Part shown: positions 7,674 to 15,023 of the stretch, piece by piece | Numbering within the stretch: the first letter of the stretch is position 1 | Layout of the letters: every line of letters begins with the position of its first letter | Assembly: GCA_963819755.1 (NCBI GenBank) | Contig: CAWFXB010000002.1 | Location: forward strand, 248,001 to 312,000 | Reading direction: 5' to 3' | From: VRUE01 sp963819755 | GTDB taxonomy: Bacteria; Actinomycetota; Thermoleophilia; Solirubrobacterales; 70-9 | DNA: 64,000 nucleotides | Notes under the pieces: model-generated | What the model was told of the DNA's origin: nothing | What the model saw: only the letters and a program-made list of their open reading frames with translations | Databases searched by the model: none | Position numbers and translations under genes: made by a program

Positions 7674-7889
7674 ATGGCCCACGCGACCAAACACGCCCGC
7701 TCAGAAGTAGAACGACGTCGGCAGGCCGCGGAGCGTATGCGCGGCCTGTTCGCGGACCTGGCACCGGGCCGCAATCTCTCTGAGGAGTTGATCGCAGAGC
7801 GGCGCGCCGAAGCGCGGGCCGAAGACCGAGAACCACGACACTCGGGGGCGCGAGGAGTCAAGAAGCAATCGACCGGGGGAGCTCCTTGA
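7674..7889 (+). CDS. Antitoxin-like small protein, orphan
   Basis: 71 residues from ATG 7674. The central part 'FADLAPGRNLSEELIAERRAEARAED' closely follows the C-terminal pattern of small actinobacterial antitoxins, where an '(L/V)SEELIAERR.EA..E' helix binds the PIN-type toxin. The N-terminal 'EVERRRQAAERM' helix is short for a full DNA-binding domain, and no PIN gene follows. The 3' end instead runs into the convergent HigB-like gene (32-base overlap). It may be an orphan or a decayed antitoxin. Function is inferred from composition only. Confidence 0.45.
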   Translation: MAHATKHARSEVERRRQAAERMRGLFADLAPGRNLSEELIAERRAEARAEDREPRHSGARGVKKQSTGGAP

Positions 7890-8277
7890 CATATTGATCG
7901 CCCAACGCCCTGACCTTGGCGTAATCGCGATCAGAGAATTTCTCGCCCGAGTCCTTGACCATGCCAGCAACGACCGCGATCTGGGGTCGGTCAAAACCGC
8001 GTTTCCGCAATCCGTCTGGATCGGCATTGTCGAGGATGCAGAAGAGCCGATACTGGCGGCGGCCAGGGCCGGTGAGACGGATCTCGTGGAACCCGCCCAT
8101 GTCACCGTGCATCGCCTCCCAGTAGCCGCCGCCGCTGAACTGCGGAGGAGGTGCGTCTCGTACTGCCTCCAGAACGGCGTAGAATCGGGCCTCGATCTTC
8201 GCCGGACAGCCGTCCAGAAAGTCCTCGACCAGCACCCGGCCATCCTTCGCCTTGAAGTAGACAATTCCCCACGCCAT
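7858..8277 (-). CDS. RelE/HigB-type toxin (phage Gp49-like family)
   Basis: 139 residues from ATG 8277. Family-typical segments appear in order: 'MAWGIVYFKAKDGRVLVEDFLDGCPAKI' (start of the fold and first helix), 'MHGDMGGFHEIRLTGPGRRQYRLFCILDNAD' (the central strands with E-R and Y-R pairs that form the mRNA-binding site), and 'VVAGMVKDSGEKFSDRDYAKVRALGDQY' (C-terminal helix; family members have 'KK....p..ei..A..r'). RelE-fold toxins of this group cleave mRNA on the ribosome or inhibit gyrase. The gene follows the XRE antitoxin gene at 8323-8670 in the same direction with a 45-base gap, an antitoxin-first order. Confidence 0.78.
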   Translation of the reverse strand: MAWGIVYFKAKDGRVLVEDFLDGCPAKIEARFYAVLEAVRDAPPPQFSGGGYWEAMHGDMGGFHEIRLTGPGRRQYRLFCILDNADPDGLRKRGFDRPQIAVVAGMVKDSGEKFSDRDYAKVRALGDQYVKELPRSIAS

Positions 8278-8322
8278 CCAGGGCAGGCTAGACGTGCCTG
8301 CGGCGGCTCGACGCTTCGTTGC

Positions 8323-8670
8323 CTATGCGAGAGCAGCCCTACTGCGCCGGGTCTGCTTCTTGCTCGCTATCACCCTGACCTCGGCCCCAAGCGCATCCGC
8401 GACGGCGGCCACGGTCTTCAGCTCGGGGTTGACATCGGCGGTGAAGAACCGCCGGATGCTGGACGGCTCCTTCCCGATGGAGCGGGCAAGCTCGGCCTTC
8501 GACATGCCCGCCTTCTCACGCAGCTCATCGAGCTGACGGACGACCAAATCGATCTGGGCGATCTCACGACGCTGCCGCTCGAACTCCGCGCGAAACTCCG
8601 GATCCTCCTTGAGCCGTCGCTCAAGTCGCCTGTCGTGGTAGGTCGCGTCGATCTTGGTTTGTAGAGCCAT
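8323..8670 (-). CDS. XRE-family antitoxin (HigA-like)
   Basis: About 115 residues from ATG 8670. The N-terminal region ('RRLERRLKEDPEFRAEFERQRREIAQIDLVVRQLDELREKAG') is a charged helix. The C-terminal half is a helix-turn-helix: 'MSKAELARSIGKEPSSIRRFFTADVNPELKTVAAVADALGAEVRV', the XRE pattern seen in HigA-type antitoxins. It would neutralise the toxin encoded just downstream and repress the operon. Upstream lie two direct copies of a roughly 18-base sequence (8684-8701, 8704-8722), which fit an autoregulatory operator. The longer frame to 8712 would begin inside those repeats, so I prefer 8670. Confidence 0.78.
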   Translation of the reverse strand: MALQTKIDATYHDRRLERRLKEDPEFRAEFERQRREIAQIDLVVRQLDELREKAGMSKAELARSIGKEPSSIRRFFTADVNPELKTVAAVADALGAEVRVIASKKQTRRSRAALA

Positions 8671-8683
8671 ATCGTCAGCAACC

Positions 8684-8730
8684 GTAGCACAAAAGTTACG
8701 CGTGTAGCACAAGAGTTAACGCTGCGTAAC
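8684..8730 (-). promoter_or_regulatory. Candidate operator of the toxin-antitoxin operon
   Basis: Two tandem copies of GTAGCACAARAGTTA followed by CGC or ACGC (8684-8701 and 8704-8722), plus the inverted pair GTTACGC (8695-8701) and GCGTAAC (8724-8730). They lie 14 to 60 bases upstream of the antitoxin ATG, where HigA-type proteins bind to repress their own operon. Confidence 0.5.
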
Positions 8731-8731
8731 T

Positions 8732-8962
8732 TCACCCGGAGGCGGCCAGCGGCAATTCACGCTCACGCACTGCCTCGGCGGCGTAACGAATTGCCTCGCG
8801 AACGTCCTCAGTCTCAAGGCCTGGGTAGGCGGCAGTGATCTCGGGCTCGCTCATCCCGTCGGCGACCATGCCGACCACGGCCGCTACCGGGATTCGCAGA
8901 CTGCGCACACATGGGGTTCCGCCCATCTGATCGGGGCGCACCGTGATCCGCGTAAATCCCAT
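8732..8962 (-). CDS. DUF433 protein, antitoxin-like
   Basis: 76 residues from ATG 8962. The whole protein is a DUF433 domain: 'ITVRPDQMGGTPCVRSLRIPVAAVVGMVADGMSEPEITAAYPGLETEDVREAIRYAAEAV', with the characteristic 'GG.PC(I/V)R..RI.V' and 'DG.S..EI...YP.L...DV..A..YAA' patterns. DUF433 genes usually precede a DUF5615 PIN-like nuclease gene and act as its antitoxin. Here the next gene is the HigA-like antitoxin instead, so this is either an orphan or an added member of a three-gene antitoxin-antitoxin-toxin row. The relaxase gene lies upstream on the same strand. Confidence 0.75.
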   Translation of the reverse strand: MGFTRITVRPDQMGGTPCVRSLRIPVAAVVGMVADGMSEPEITAAYPGLETEDVREAIRYAAEAVRERELPLAASG

Positions 8963-8974
8963 CGACTCAGCCTA

Positions 8975-9091
8975 CCCCGACCTACCCGCCCAACAGCGTC
9001 GCGACGGTCGGCGGTCAAGGGCGCTTGCGCCCGACCCCCGAAGGGGGTTGACGGCCGCCCGGCGCGGCGCTTCAATCCCGGTAGGTCGGGG
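8975..9091. other. Structured region downstream of the relaxase gene
   Basis: A 12-bp perfect inverted repeat (8975-8986 with 9080-9091) encloses two compact hairpins: GGGCGC-tt-GCGCCC (9019-9032) and ACCCCC-gaa-GGGGGT (9034-9048). The block starts 9 bases beyond the relaxase stop. It could terminate relaxase transcription, though no T-run follows on the minus strand, or form part of a transfer origin. Confidence 0.5.
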
Positions 9092-9099
9092 GTAATCAC

Positions 9100-12000
9100 C
9101 TATCGACCGATTCCCATCCCCCGGCCGATAGCGCGCGCCCTCGCCGTATGCTGCCCGAGGCCGAGGGCTTTCTGGACCTGCTGGAGCCGCCGCATCGCCT
9201 GCTGCTGGCGAGCGCGCTCGTCGCCGCGCTTGGACTCCGGGCCGAAAGGCTTGGCCTGATCTTTGATGCCGTGCCTTTGTCGGTAGGTCTCGATCTGAGA
9301 GACGCCCCGGTCCCACGCGTGGCGCTTCACCGGATCGCTCGGCCTCTCCCCAAGTTCGTTGCGGATGTAGTCGGGCGGGTTGATACGGGCGGCGGTGATC
9401 GCCAGTTGCCGTCGCTCGGCGAGGACGCGATCCGCGACGGCGAACTCGCGCCGGGCGGAGTCCCCCGGAGCGGGGGTTTCGCGTAGCTCGGCCTCTCGAC
9501 CCCTCTCGATCCGGTCCCCGAGGCCGTCGTGGCGCTCCTGCAGGGTGACCTCCCTGCCTGCCACTACCTCAAGCTCGCGGTGCCTTGAGACCAGCTCCTC
9601 GGTCGGCAGGCCCGAGAAGCGCGAGCGCAGCGCCACCTCGTGGGCGGCGAGCTGGGCGCGGTCGCGCTCCGAGGCTTCGGCGATGTGCGGGATGCCCTCG
9701 CGCAGATAGGTAGAGGCGGGTGCGATCTCCTCGCGTTGGGCCTGAATCTCTGGGGTCGCGTAGAGGCGGGTCTCCTCGCGGCTGCGCGAGGCGGCGACGT
9801 AGAGCTCTTGCTTGTCCATCGAGGGGTCGGCCATCACGAAGGCCCGCTCTACGGTGGTGCCCTGCGCCGAGTAGGTGGTGACGGCGTAGGCGTGTTCGAG
9901 CGCCGGGGCCTCTGAGTGGGGATTGGTCTGGGAGAGGTACTCGGGGCCGACCTCGACGCGCTTTGCCTGGTCGACGCCTTCGAGGACGGCGCTGTGCTTC
10001 TCGGGATCGACCTCGGCGACCTGCCAGCGCTCGCGGTTGAAGACCTCGGCGCTGCGGTCGTTGACGCGGGTGATCACCTGATCGCCGGCGGCGAAGCGTG
10101 CTTCGCCAACCACGATCTCCGCCGGCCCGAGCCTCCCCGCATCCATGCGGACCTCTCGTGCCAAGGCGTTCAGCTTCGCCACGTCGGTGTTTCGCTTGGC
10201 GATCATCACCGCGTCCTCGCCGCGCTCATAGGACTCGTGCCAGTCGCGGACCATCGCCTCGCGGCGGGCGTCGGCGTCGGGGGCGACGGTGAGCCGCTCT
10301 CCGGACTCATAGAGGCCCAATGCCTCGCGTCCCTCGCCGTCCCTGATCCGCTTCGCCGCCTCGCGGTCAAGCTCGTGCTCGTGGCGGATCACCTCGTCAA
10401 GGCGGATCGGCTCGGTGCGGTCCGCGACCGCTCGGAAGAGTCCCCCGGCCTCGATCTCGCCGAGCTGCTCGGGATCGCCGACGAGGACGAGCTTCGCTTC
10501 GGCTCGCTCGGCGTGGGAGACGAGGCGAGCCAGCGTCGCCGAGTCCACCATCCCGGCCTCGTCGATCAGCAGGACCGATCCCTGCGCCAACCCTTCGCCG
10601 CCCTCGTGCTCGGCGCGGTCAAGCTCGGTGAGCAAGCGGGCGATGCTCGTCGCCGGAAGCCCGTCGGCTCGCATCACGTTCGCCGCCCGCCAGGTCGGCG
10701 CGGCTGCGCGCAGCTCGATTCCGGCCTGCGCCCAGCCCTCGGCGGCAGCGGCAATGGCAAAGGTCTTGCCGGTGCCCGCCTCGCCGATCACGACGGCGAT
10801 GCCCTCGGGGCGAGTGAGCAGGCGGTAGACCATCTTGCGCTGATCGGCCTTCAGGGTCGGGCGGGCGGCGATCACACGGGCCGCGACCAACTCCCCGGCC
10901 GGGGTCGGTCCCTGGGCCTTCATCCGCTCGACCGCCCCAAGCGCTTCGCGCTCCAGCTTCCAGATGCGCTGGGTGGTGTAGCGGGGGCCTTTCTGGCTTT
11001 CGCCGATTTGGATCACCGCATCGGAGGTGAGGAAGACATCGGCCAGGCGCTCGACCTCTGCTCCGGGCGCTCCATTGGGAAGCGAGGCGGCGACCGCCTG
11101 GATCGCGTCGCGACGGTCGAAGTGGGAGCGCTGCTCGGTGACGGCCCGGTCAAGTCGGTCAAGCGTGAGGACGAGGTAGCGCTCGCCGGGGTCTCTGACT
11201 CCCTGAACGCACTCGATCATCTCGCGGTCAAGACCGATCTCGCCCGCTTTGGCACGCCAGCGCTCAAACAACTCGCCGCGTGAGACGTCGGCTTCCTTGG
11301 GCTTGCGGGTGGCGAGCGTCGCGACTTGAAGCGAGCGGGCCGAGGCATCCGGCCCGACCGCCGCAAGGATCTCGGCGCGACGGGTCGAGAAGGCGCGCAG
11401 GTGCTCGTCGGCGAAGCCCGCGACCTCGGCAATGCCGTTGCGGGTCGGCTCCCATTGGACACCAAGGCGGCGGGTCAGCTCGTGGCGAAGGTGGGCCTCG
11501 TAGATGTATCCGGCGGTCTTGGCGTGGTTGTAGATCGCCGGGTGGTAGAGGCGAGTCCAGCGCCCGTCCGGTCCTTTGGTCGCGTTGGCGATCAGGACGT
11601 GGGTGTGGAGCTGTGGATCGCCGTTGCGCGAGGAACGGTGGACGTAGCCCGCCGCCAGGTAGCCGTTGCCCTTGACGAATTCCGAGCCTCCGGCTCCGCG
11701 CCGGGTCCAGCAGGCTTCGCGTTGCATGTAGGAGAGGGCGGCGCCTACGGCTTCGCGGTGGGCGGCTTTGACCTCTGCGGCGGTCGCGGGACCGCCGAGG
11801 CCCCAGAGCAGGGAAACGGACTTCGGCGCGGAGAAGGTGAGGTCGAAGCCCGGCACACCGCCTTTGGCGGGTACGCCGTTTGTCCCGACCAAAGGCTCGC
11901 CGGCGGCCGGGGTGCGGCCGGTGAGCATCGCCGTGAGCTGGTCGGCACCGACCTCGCCGTCGAGGTCGAGGTCTCGCGCGGCGCCGCCGATCCACTCCCC

Positions 12001-12102
12001 GGCGACCTCGCCCTCGCCGGAGTAGTAGTCCTCGGCGCCTTCGGCGACCTTGTCGAGGTAGTAGCGCTCCTGGCCGACGCCGAGCTTTCCGATGGTGAGC
12101 AT
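9100..12102 (-). CDS. MobF-family relaxase-helicase (TrwC/TraA-like)
   Basis: 1000 residues, cytoplasmic; it nicks the transfer origin and unwinds DNA for conjugation. The N-terminal TrwC relaxase domain (about 1-300) opens with 'MLTIGKLGVGQERYYLDKVAEGAEDYYSGEG'-type residues and 'FDLTFSAPKSVSLLWGLG', with a metal-binding histidine pair in 'DPQLHTHVLIAN'. The C-terminal half is a RecD-type helicase: Walker A 'GEAGTGKT', Walker B 'LLIDEAGM', 'LVGDPEQLGEIEAGG', and the closing motifs 'YAVTTYSAQGTTVERAFV' and 'YVAASRSREETRLY'. The final 150 residues are charged helices. No coupling ATPase or secretion gene is present, so mobilization would depend on another element. The non-coding 400 bases upstream carry hairpins suitable for an origin of transfer. 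Confidence 0.92.
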   Translation of the reverse strand: MLTIGKLGVGQERYYLDKVAEGAEDYYSGEGEVAGEWIGGAARDLDLDGEVGADQLTAMLTGRTPAAGEPLVGTNGVPAKGGVPGFDLTFSAPKSVSLLWGLGGPATAAEVKAAHREAVGAALSYMQREACWTRRGAGGSEFVKGNGYLAAGYVHRSSRNGDPQLHTHVLIANATKGPDGRWTRLYHPAIYNHAKTAGYIYEAHLRHELTRRLGVQWEPTRNGIAEVAGFADEHLRAFSTRRAEILAAVGPDASARSLQVATLATRKPKEADVSRGELFERWRAKAGEIGLDREMIECVQGVRDPGERYLVLTLDRLDRAVTEQRSHFDRRDAIQAVAASLPNGAPGAEVERLADVFLTSDAVIQIGESQKGPRYTTQRIWKLEREALGAVERMKAQGPTPAGELVAARVIAARPTLKADQRKMVYRLLTRPEGIAVVIGEAGTGKTFAIAAAAEGWAQAGIELRAAAPTWRAANVMRADGLPATSIARLLTELDRAEHEGGEGLAQGSVLLIDEAGMVDSATLARLVSHAERAEAKLVLVGDPEQLGEIEAGGLFRAVADRTEPIRLDEVIRHEHELDREAAKRIRDGEGREALGLYESGERLTVAPDADARREAMVRDWHESYERGEDAVMIAKRNTDVAKLNALAREVRMDAGRLGPAEIVVGEARFAAGDQVITRVNDRSAEVFNRERWQVAEVDPEKHSAVLEGVDQAKRVEVGPEYLSQTNPHSEAPALEHAYAVTTYSAQGTTVERAFVMADPSMDKQELYVAASRSREETRLYATPEIQAQREEIAPASTYLREGIPHIAEASERDRAQLAAHEVALRSRFSGLPTEELVSRHRELEVVAGREVTLQERHDGLGDRIERGREAELRETPAPGDSARREFAVADRVLAERRQLAITAARINPPDYIRNELGERPSDPVKRHAWDRGVSQIETYRQRHGIKDQAKPFGPESKRGDERARQQQAMRRLQQVQKALGLGQHTARARAIGRGMGIGR

Positions 12103-12190
12103 CTAGCCCTCCTGTCCGTCTGGAGGGCGGGGTGCATCGGTTCTCGGCGGCGATGGAGGCGGCATCGCCATAGACATCCGCCGGGAGGCG

Positions 12191-12469
12191 CAAACGCCCC
12201 CGGGAATTCACTTCGGTGATAGTGCGTGAGGGGTGGTGCTGTTGGCTGTTGGGGCCTTTGTTCTGGCTGGCTTCTCATGGCTGGATGGCAGCCATGAATG
12301 CCTGGCTTCTGCCTTGCTCTCGTCTTCGGATCGGACCGATTACTTGGCTGTCTGGAATTGGATTTGATCGGCTTTAGGCCGATGCAAAACCCGCTCCCGA
12401 TGGACAGTGAGGTCGATGAAGTGGAACCCGCCCAGGCCCGAGGGACCGGCAAATTCCCGGGGGCGTTTG
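12191..12469. other. Gene-free region with long-range inverted repeat; candidate oriT
   Basis: The stretch 12103-12503 has no convincing gene. It holds an 18-bp perfect inverted repeat, CAAACGCCCCCGGGAATT at 12191-12208 and its complement at 12452-12469. Between them is a separate hairpin with 9-bp stem around 12275-12297 (TCATGGCTG, loop, CAGCCATGA). It separates the divergent relaxase and excisionase/integrase genes. MobF relaxases often act on an origin next to their own gene, so oriT is a reasonable inference; shared promoter control is the alternative. Confidence 0.5.
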
Positions 12470-12503
12470 GCCCGCGAATTTGATGTAGACGGGTGACTGC
12501 GCA

Positions 12504-12791
12504 ATGTCTGATCGCCCCTCACCCCCTCGCCTTGGCCTGACCGTGGAAGAGGCCGCGAAAGCGGTCGGTATGAGCGAGTCGTCCTTCAAGCGGCACGTTC
12601 AGCCGGAGCTGCGGATCGTCCGTCGCGGGAGCCTGCGGATCATCCCTGTGCCAGAGATCGAGAGATGGCTGGAAGGCAACGCCACGTTGGCCGCAACAAC
12701 CAGGATGGCGTCTAGAATAACGCAGACAACAAAGCGCCCCCGCGCCGTTGAAGCGGCCGGGGGCATGGCCCAAGGAGACGTGGCTCCATGA
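12504..12791 (+). CDS. Excisionase-like helix-turn-helix protein
   Basis: 95 residues from ATG 12504. The first 60 residues form a MerR/AlpA-type winged helix: 'LGLTVEEAAKAVGMSESSFKRHVQPELRIVRRGSLRIIPVPEIERWLE', the usual pattern of small excisionases and AlpA regulators (T.EEAA...G.S.....R......R.G...R....EI..WL). The C-terminal part is basic. Its ATGA overlap with the integrase start shows translational coupling, so it probably sets recombination direction or controls integrase expression. Confidence 0.78.
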   Translation: MSDRPSPPRLGLTVEEAAKAVGMSESSFKRHVQPELRIVRRGSLRIIPVPEIERWLEGNATLAATTRMASRITQTTKRPRAVEAAGGMAQGDVAP

Positions 12792-13930
12792 GCAACTCGA
12801 AGCGTAGTGCGGCCCTGCAGGGGATCGAAGTCCGAGAGGACGCGAAGGGTCGGAAGCGGTACAGGGGAACCGCGCGCGACAAGACCGCGGACAGGCACCT
12901 ACGGGGGCCGTGGACTGGATCGCTGGCTGAGGCGCGGTCCTGGCGGGTAGACGCGCAGGCCCGGATTCAGGCGGGCACGCTCTCGGCCGCAACCGGGCCG
13001 ACCGTTGCCAACGCGGCAGCGGATTTCATCGCCGGGATGAAATCTGGAGCGTTTCGACAGAAAGGCGGGCACGTCTACAAGCCCGCCACGGTGAGGGGCT
13101 ACGAGCGTGACCTCAGCAAGCACGCGATCCCAGAGTTGGGATCGAAGCGACTCAGCCGCCTACAGCGCCCGGAGCTTCAGCGGTGGGCCGACGGGCTCGT
13201 GGCTCAAGGGCGGTCGCCGTCCACGGTCAGGAACATTGTCGCTGCGCTGCGCGCGTTGATCGGGTTCGGAGAAGTACGCGGCTGGGTGCATCTCAATCCG
13301 TGCAATGGGCTTCGACTTCCAAGCGGCGAGAACGCACGCGACCGGATTGCCACTCCATCCGAAGCGATGGCGCTGATCGCCGCGATGCAGCCGAAGGACC
13401 GGGCAACGCTCGGCTTCGCGGTCTACGGCGGCCTGCGGCTCGGGGAGCTGCTGGCACTCGACGTGGCGGCTGTAGATCTAGAGGGCGGCTGGATTCACGT
13501 CCACCGAAGTTGGGACAAGGGGGCAAAGCTGTTTGTCGCGACGAAGTCCCGCAAGCCGCGCAAGGTGCCGATCATCGACAAGCTCGCCGTTCTCCTGGCG
13601 GACCATTTCGTCCTTCTCAACCACCCGAGCAGCGGCCTGCTCTTTCCGAGCGCCAACAACCCCGACTGGCCTACCGACCCCGGCATCCTCCGCCGCCGCA
13701 CGCACGCGCGCTGGAAGAAGGCGGGCCTACAACCGCTCGGCTTCCACGAGGGCCGACACACCTACGCCAGCATCGCCATTGCGGCAGGGTTGAACCCCAA
13801 GACCCTGAGCACCTACCTGGGCCACGCGACGATAACGATCACGCTCGACCGCTACGGCCACCTGATGCCGGGCAGCGAGGTCGAAGCACGAGCGATGTTG
13901 GACGCCTACCTGAATAGGCGCCAGGACTGA
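12788..13930 (+). CDS. int: Tyrosine recombinase/phage-type integrase
   Basis: 380 residues from ATG 12788. Domains in order: N-terminal arm-binding region (about 1-70), SAM-like core-binding domain ('VANAAADFIAGMKSG' to 'STVRNIVAALRALIGFGEVRGWV', about 72-175), and a catalytic domain with all active-site residues visible: R217 in 'GGLRLGELL', K253 in 'ATKSRKPRKVPI', H320 and R323 in 'HEGRHTYAS', H346 in 'YLGHATITITLD' and nucleophile Y356 in 'DRYGHLM'. It catalyses integration and excision of the surrounding element between the two 42-bp repeats. It lies close to the right end, as usual. It appears intact. Confidence 0.95.
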   Translation: MSNSKRSAALQGIEVREDAKGRKRYRGTARDKTADRHLRGPWTGSLAEARSWRVDAQARIQAGTLSAATGPTVANAAADFIAGMKSGAFRQKGGHVYKPATVRGYERDLSKHAIPELGSKRLSRLQRPELQRWADGLVAQGRSPSTVRNIVAALRALIGFGEVRGWVHLNPCNGLRLPSGENARDRIATPSEAMALIAAMQPKDRATLGFAVYGGLRLGELLALDVAAVDLEGGWIHVHRSWDKGAKLFVATKSRKPRKVPIIDKLAVLLADHFVLLNHPSSGLLFPSANNPDWPTDPGILRRRTHARWKKAGLQPLGFHEGRHTYASIAIAAGLNPKTLSTYLGHATITITLDRYGHLMPGSEVEARAMLDAYLNRRQD

Positions 13931-13982
13931 TCGGCGTCCCCAGGTGGGATGGGCAGGGCAGCCCGTTTCGCCAACCACGGTT

Positions 13983-14276
13983 TCAATCAACGCCAGGCGG
14001 CTTGCTCTCACCCCAGGGCTTCTGCTCGTCGTAGGTCTGTCTCTCCATCGCCATCCACTCGGCGACCTCATTGCAGGCCCAAGTCTCGGCGTACTCGGCG
14101 TCACCGGCCAGCGATTCGATTGGGCTTCGATGCCACTGCGCCTTCAAGTCAAGCTGCCAACGACCCGTCTCTTTGTTCTGCCCGAGACGCCCGAGGATGA
14201 CGCCATTCATGGTCACCAGCCTCACACCATCACGGGCCGACTCGATCTTGAGCCGGCTGAACAGGTCGTCCTGCAT
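13983..14276 (-). CDS. Hypothetical protein
   Basis: About 97 residues from ATG 14276; the frame is open to a TTG at 14348, and GTG 14291 is also possible. The sequence has balanced composition with several aromatic residues ('GRWQLDLKAQWHRSP', 'EYAETWACNEVAEWMAMERQTY'), unlike a spurious GC-driven frame. It is convergent with the integrase gene. I recognise no domain. An open frame exists on the opposite strand across the same interval, but its composition is less protein-like. Confidence 0.42.
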   Translation of the reverse strand: MQDDLFSRLKIESARDGVRLVTMNGVILGRLGQNKETGRWQLDLKAQWHRSPIESLAGDAEYAETWACNEVAEWMAMERQTYDEQKPWGESKPPGVD

Positions 14277-14336
14277 TTCTTGTCTGCCCACAAAGAAGAA
14301 CCCTAACCCCCCCCGAGGGATCACGGAGTCGACCGG

Positions 14337-14924
14337 CTGACCAGCCAAAATTCCTTCACCATCGACCCTGGGGCAACCACCAGCGAAACTCTGCTCATCG
14401 CACTCGCGGGCGGCGCCATCGGCGCGATTCTCACCGGGCTGACGTGGCTCATCGTCCGGCTCGCGTCAGTTCCCGGCGATCTACGCGCCCACGACTACGC
14501 CGTCAGGGTGCTGAACGAGGACGTGGAACTTTGGGTAGCCGACACCTACCGCGATTTGGAGCAGAAGCTACGGGGAATCGGCAACGCACAGGGCCTGCAC
14601 ATCGAGGACGGATCGCACCTCAACGCCCGGTCTGCGGCCAAGACGCAAACGCTCCATCTGTGGCGCGACCGACTGCACAACGCGGAACGGGATCTAGTCG
14701 CCGTGCAGGGGCAGGAGCGCTGGTATCACCGGCTATGGCGACACCTGCCCGGTCACGAGGACGAACTTGCCCTGACCTCCGCTGAAAGGGTTGAGCCGGT
14801 GATCGCTGAGTTCCGCCGCGCCGTGGAGACGCCGAGTGGGCGCTCAGGGGAGGTGCGAGACCCGACCCGCTTCACCTTGGACGACCTGCTCAACGAGATC
14901 AACCGAAAGGTGCCGCTCGTCTGA
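14337..14924 (+). CDS. Membrane-anchored hypothetical protein, possible CTG start
   Basis: The conventional start is GTG 14508 (138 residues), but the frame is open back to 14307 and encodes a membrane segment at about 14388-14465 ('TLLIALAGGAIGAILTGLTWLIVRL'). No ATG, GTG or TTG precedes it. CTG 14337, with GGAG 8 bases upstream (14325-14328), would give 195 residues with an N-terminal anchor followed by a soluble charged domain ('VLNEDVELWVADTYRDLEQKLRGIG', 'HNAERDLVAVQGQERWYHRLW'). I take the anchor as real and the start codon as tentative. It is the last gene before the right attachment site; no family recognised. Confidence 0.55.
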   Translation: MTSQNSFTIDPGATTSETLLIALAGGAIGAILTGLTWLIVRLASVPGDLRAHDYAVRVLNEDVELWVADTYRDLEQKLRGIGNAQGLHIEDGSHLNARSAAKTQTLHLWRDRLHNAERDLVAVQGQERWYHRLWRHLPGHEDELALTSAERVEPVIAEFRRAVETPSGRSGEVRDPTRFTLDDLLNEINRKVPLV

Positions 14925-14946
14925 AAGGTAATGGCCATAGGTCGAC

Positions 14947-14982
14947 TCCGTGGGGACAGCCGTGGGGACGGGATGGGGACAG
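14947..14982 (+). repeat. Element-internal direct repeat, candidate integrase arm site (right)
   Basis: 14947-14971 matches 4745-4769 at 24 of 25 bases; a further ATGGGGACAG copy follows at 14973-14982. Three TGACCCC units follow within the next 35 bases. The block lies 41 bases inside the right attachment repeat. Confidence 0.55.
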
Positions 14983-15023
14983 AATTGACCCCTTATGACC
15001 CCCTATGACCCCGCAATCCCTGC

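Noticed and set aside
9916..11283. A 455-residue open frame antisense to the relaxase
   Set aside because: Same reason; the relaxase motifs on the minus strand are clear.
13944..14306. A 120-residue plus-strand frame opposite the hypothetical gene at 13983-14276
   Set aside because: The plus-strand translation is less protein-like than the minus-strand one; neither is certain.
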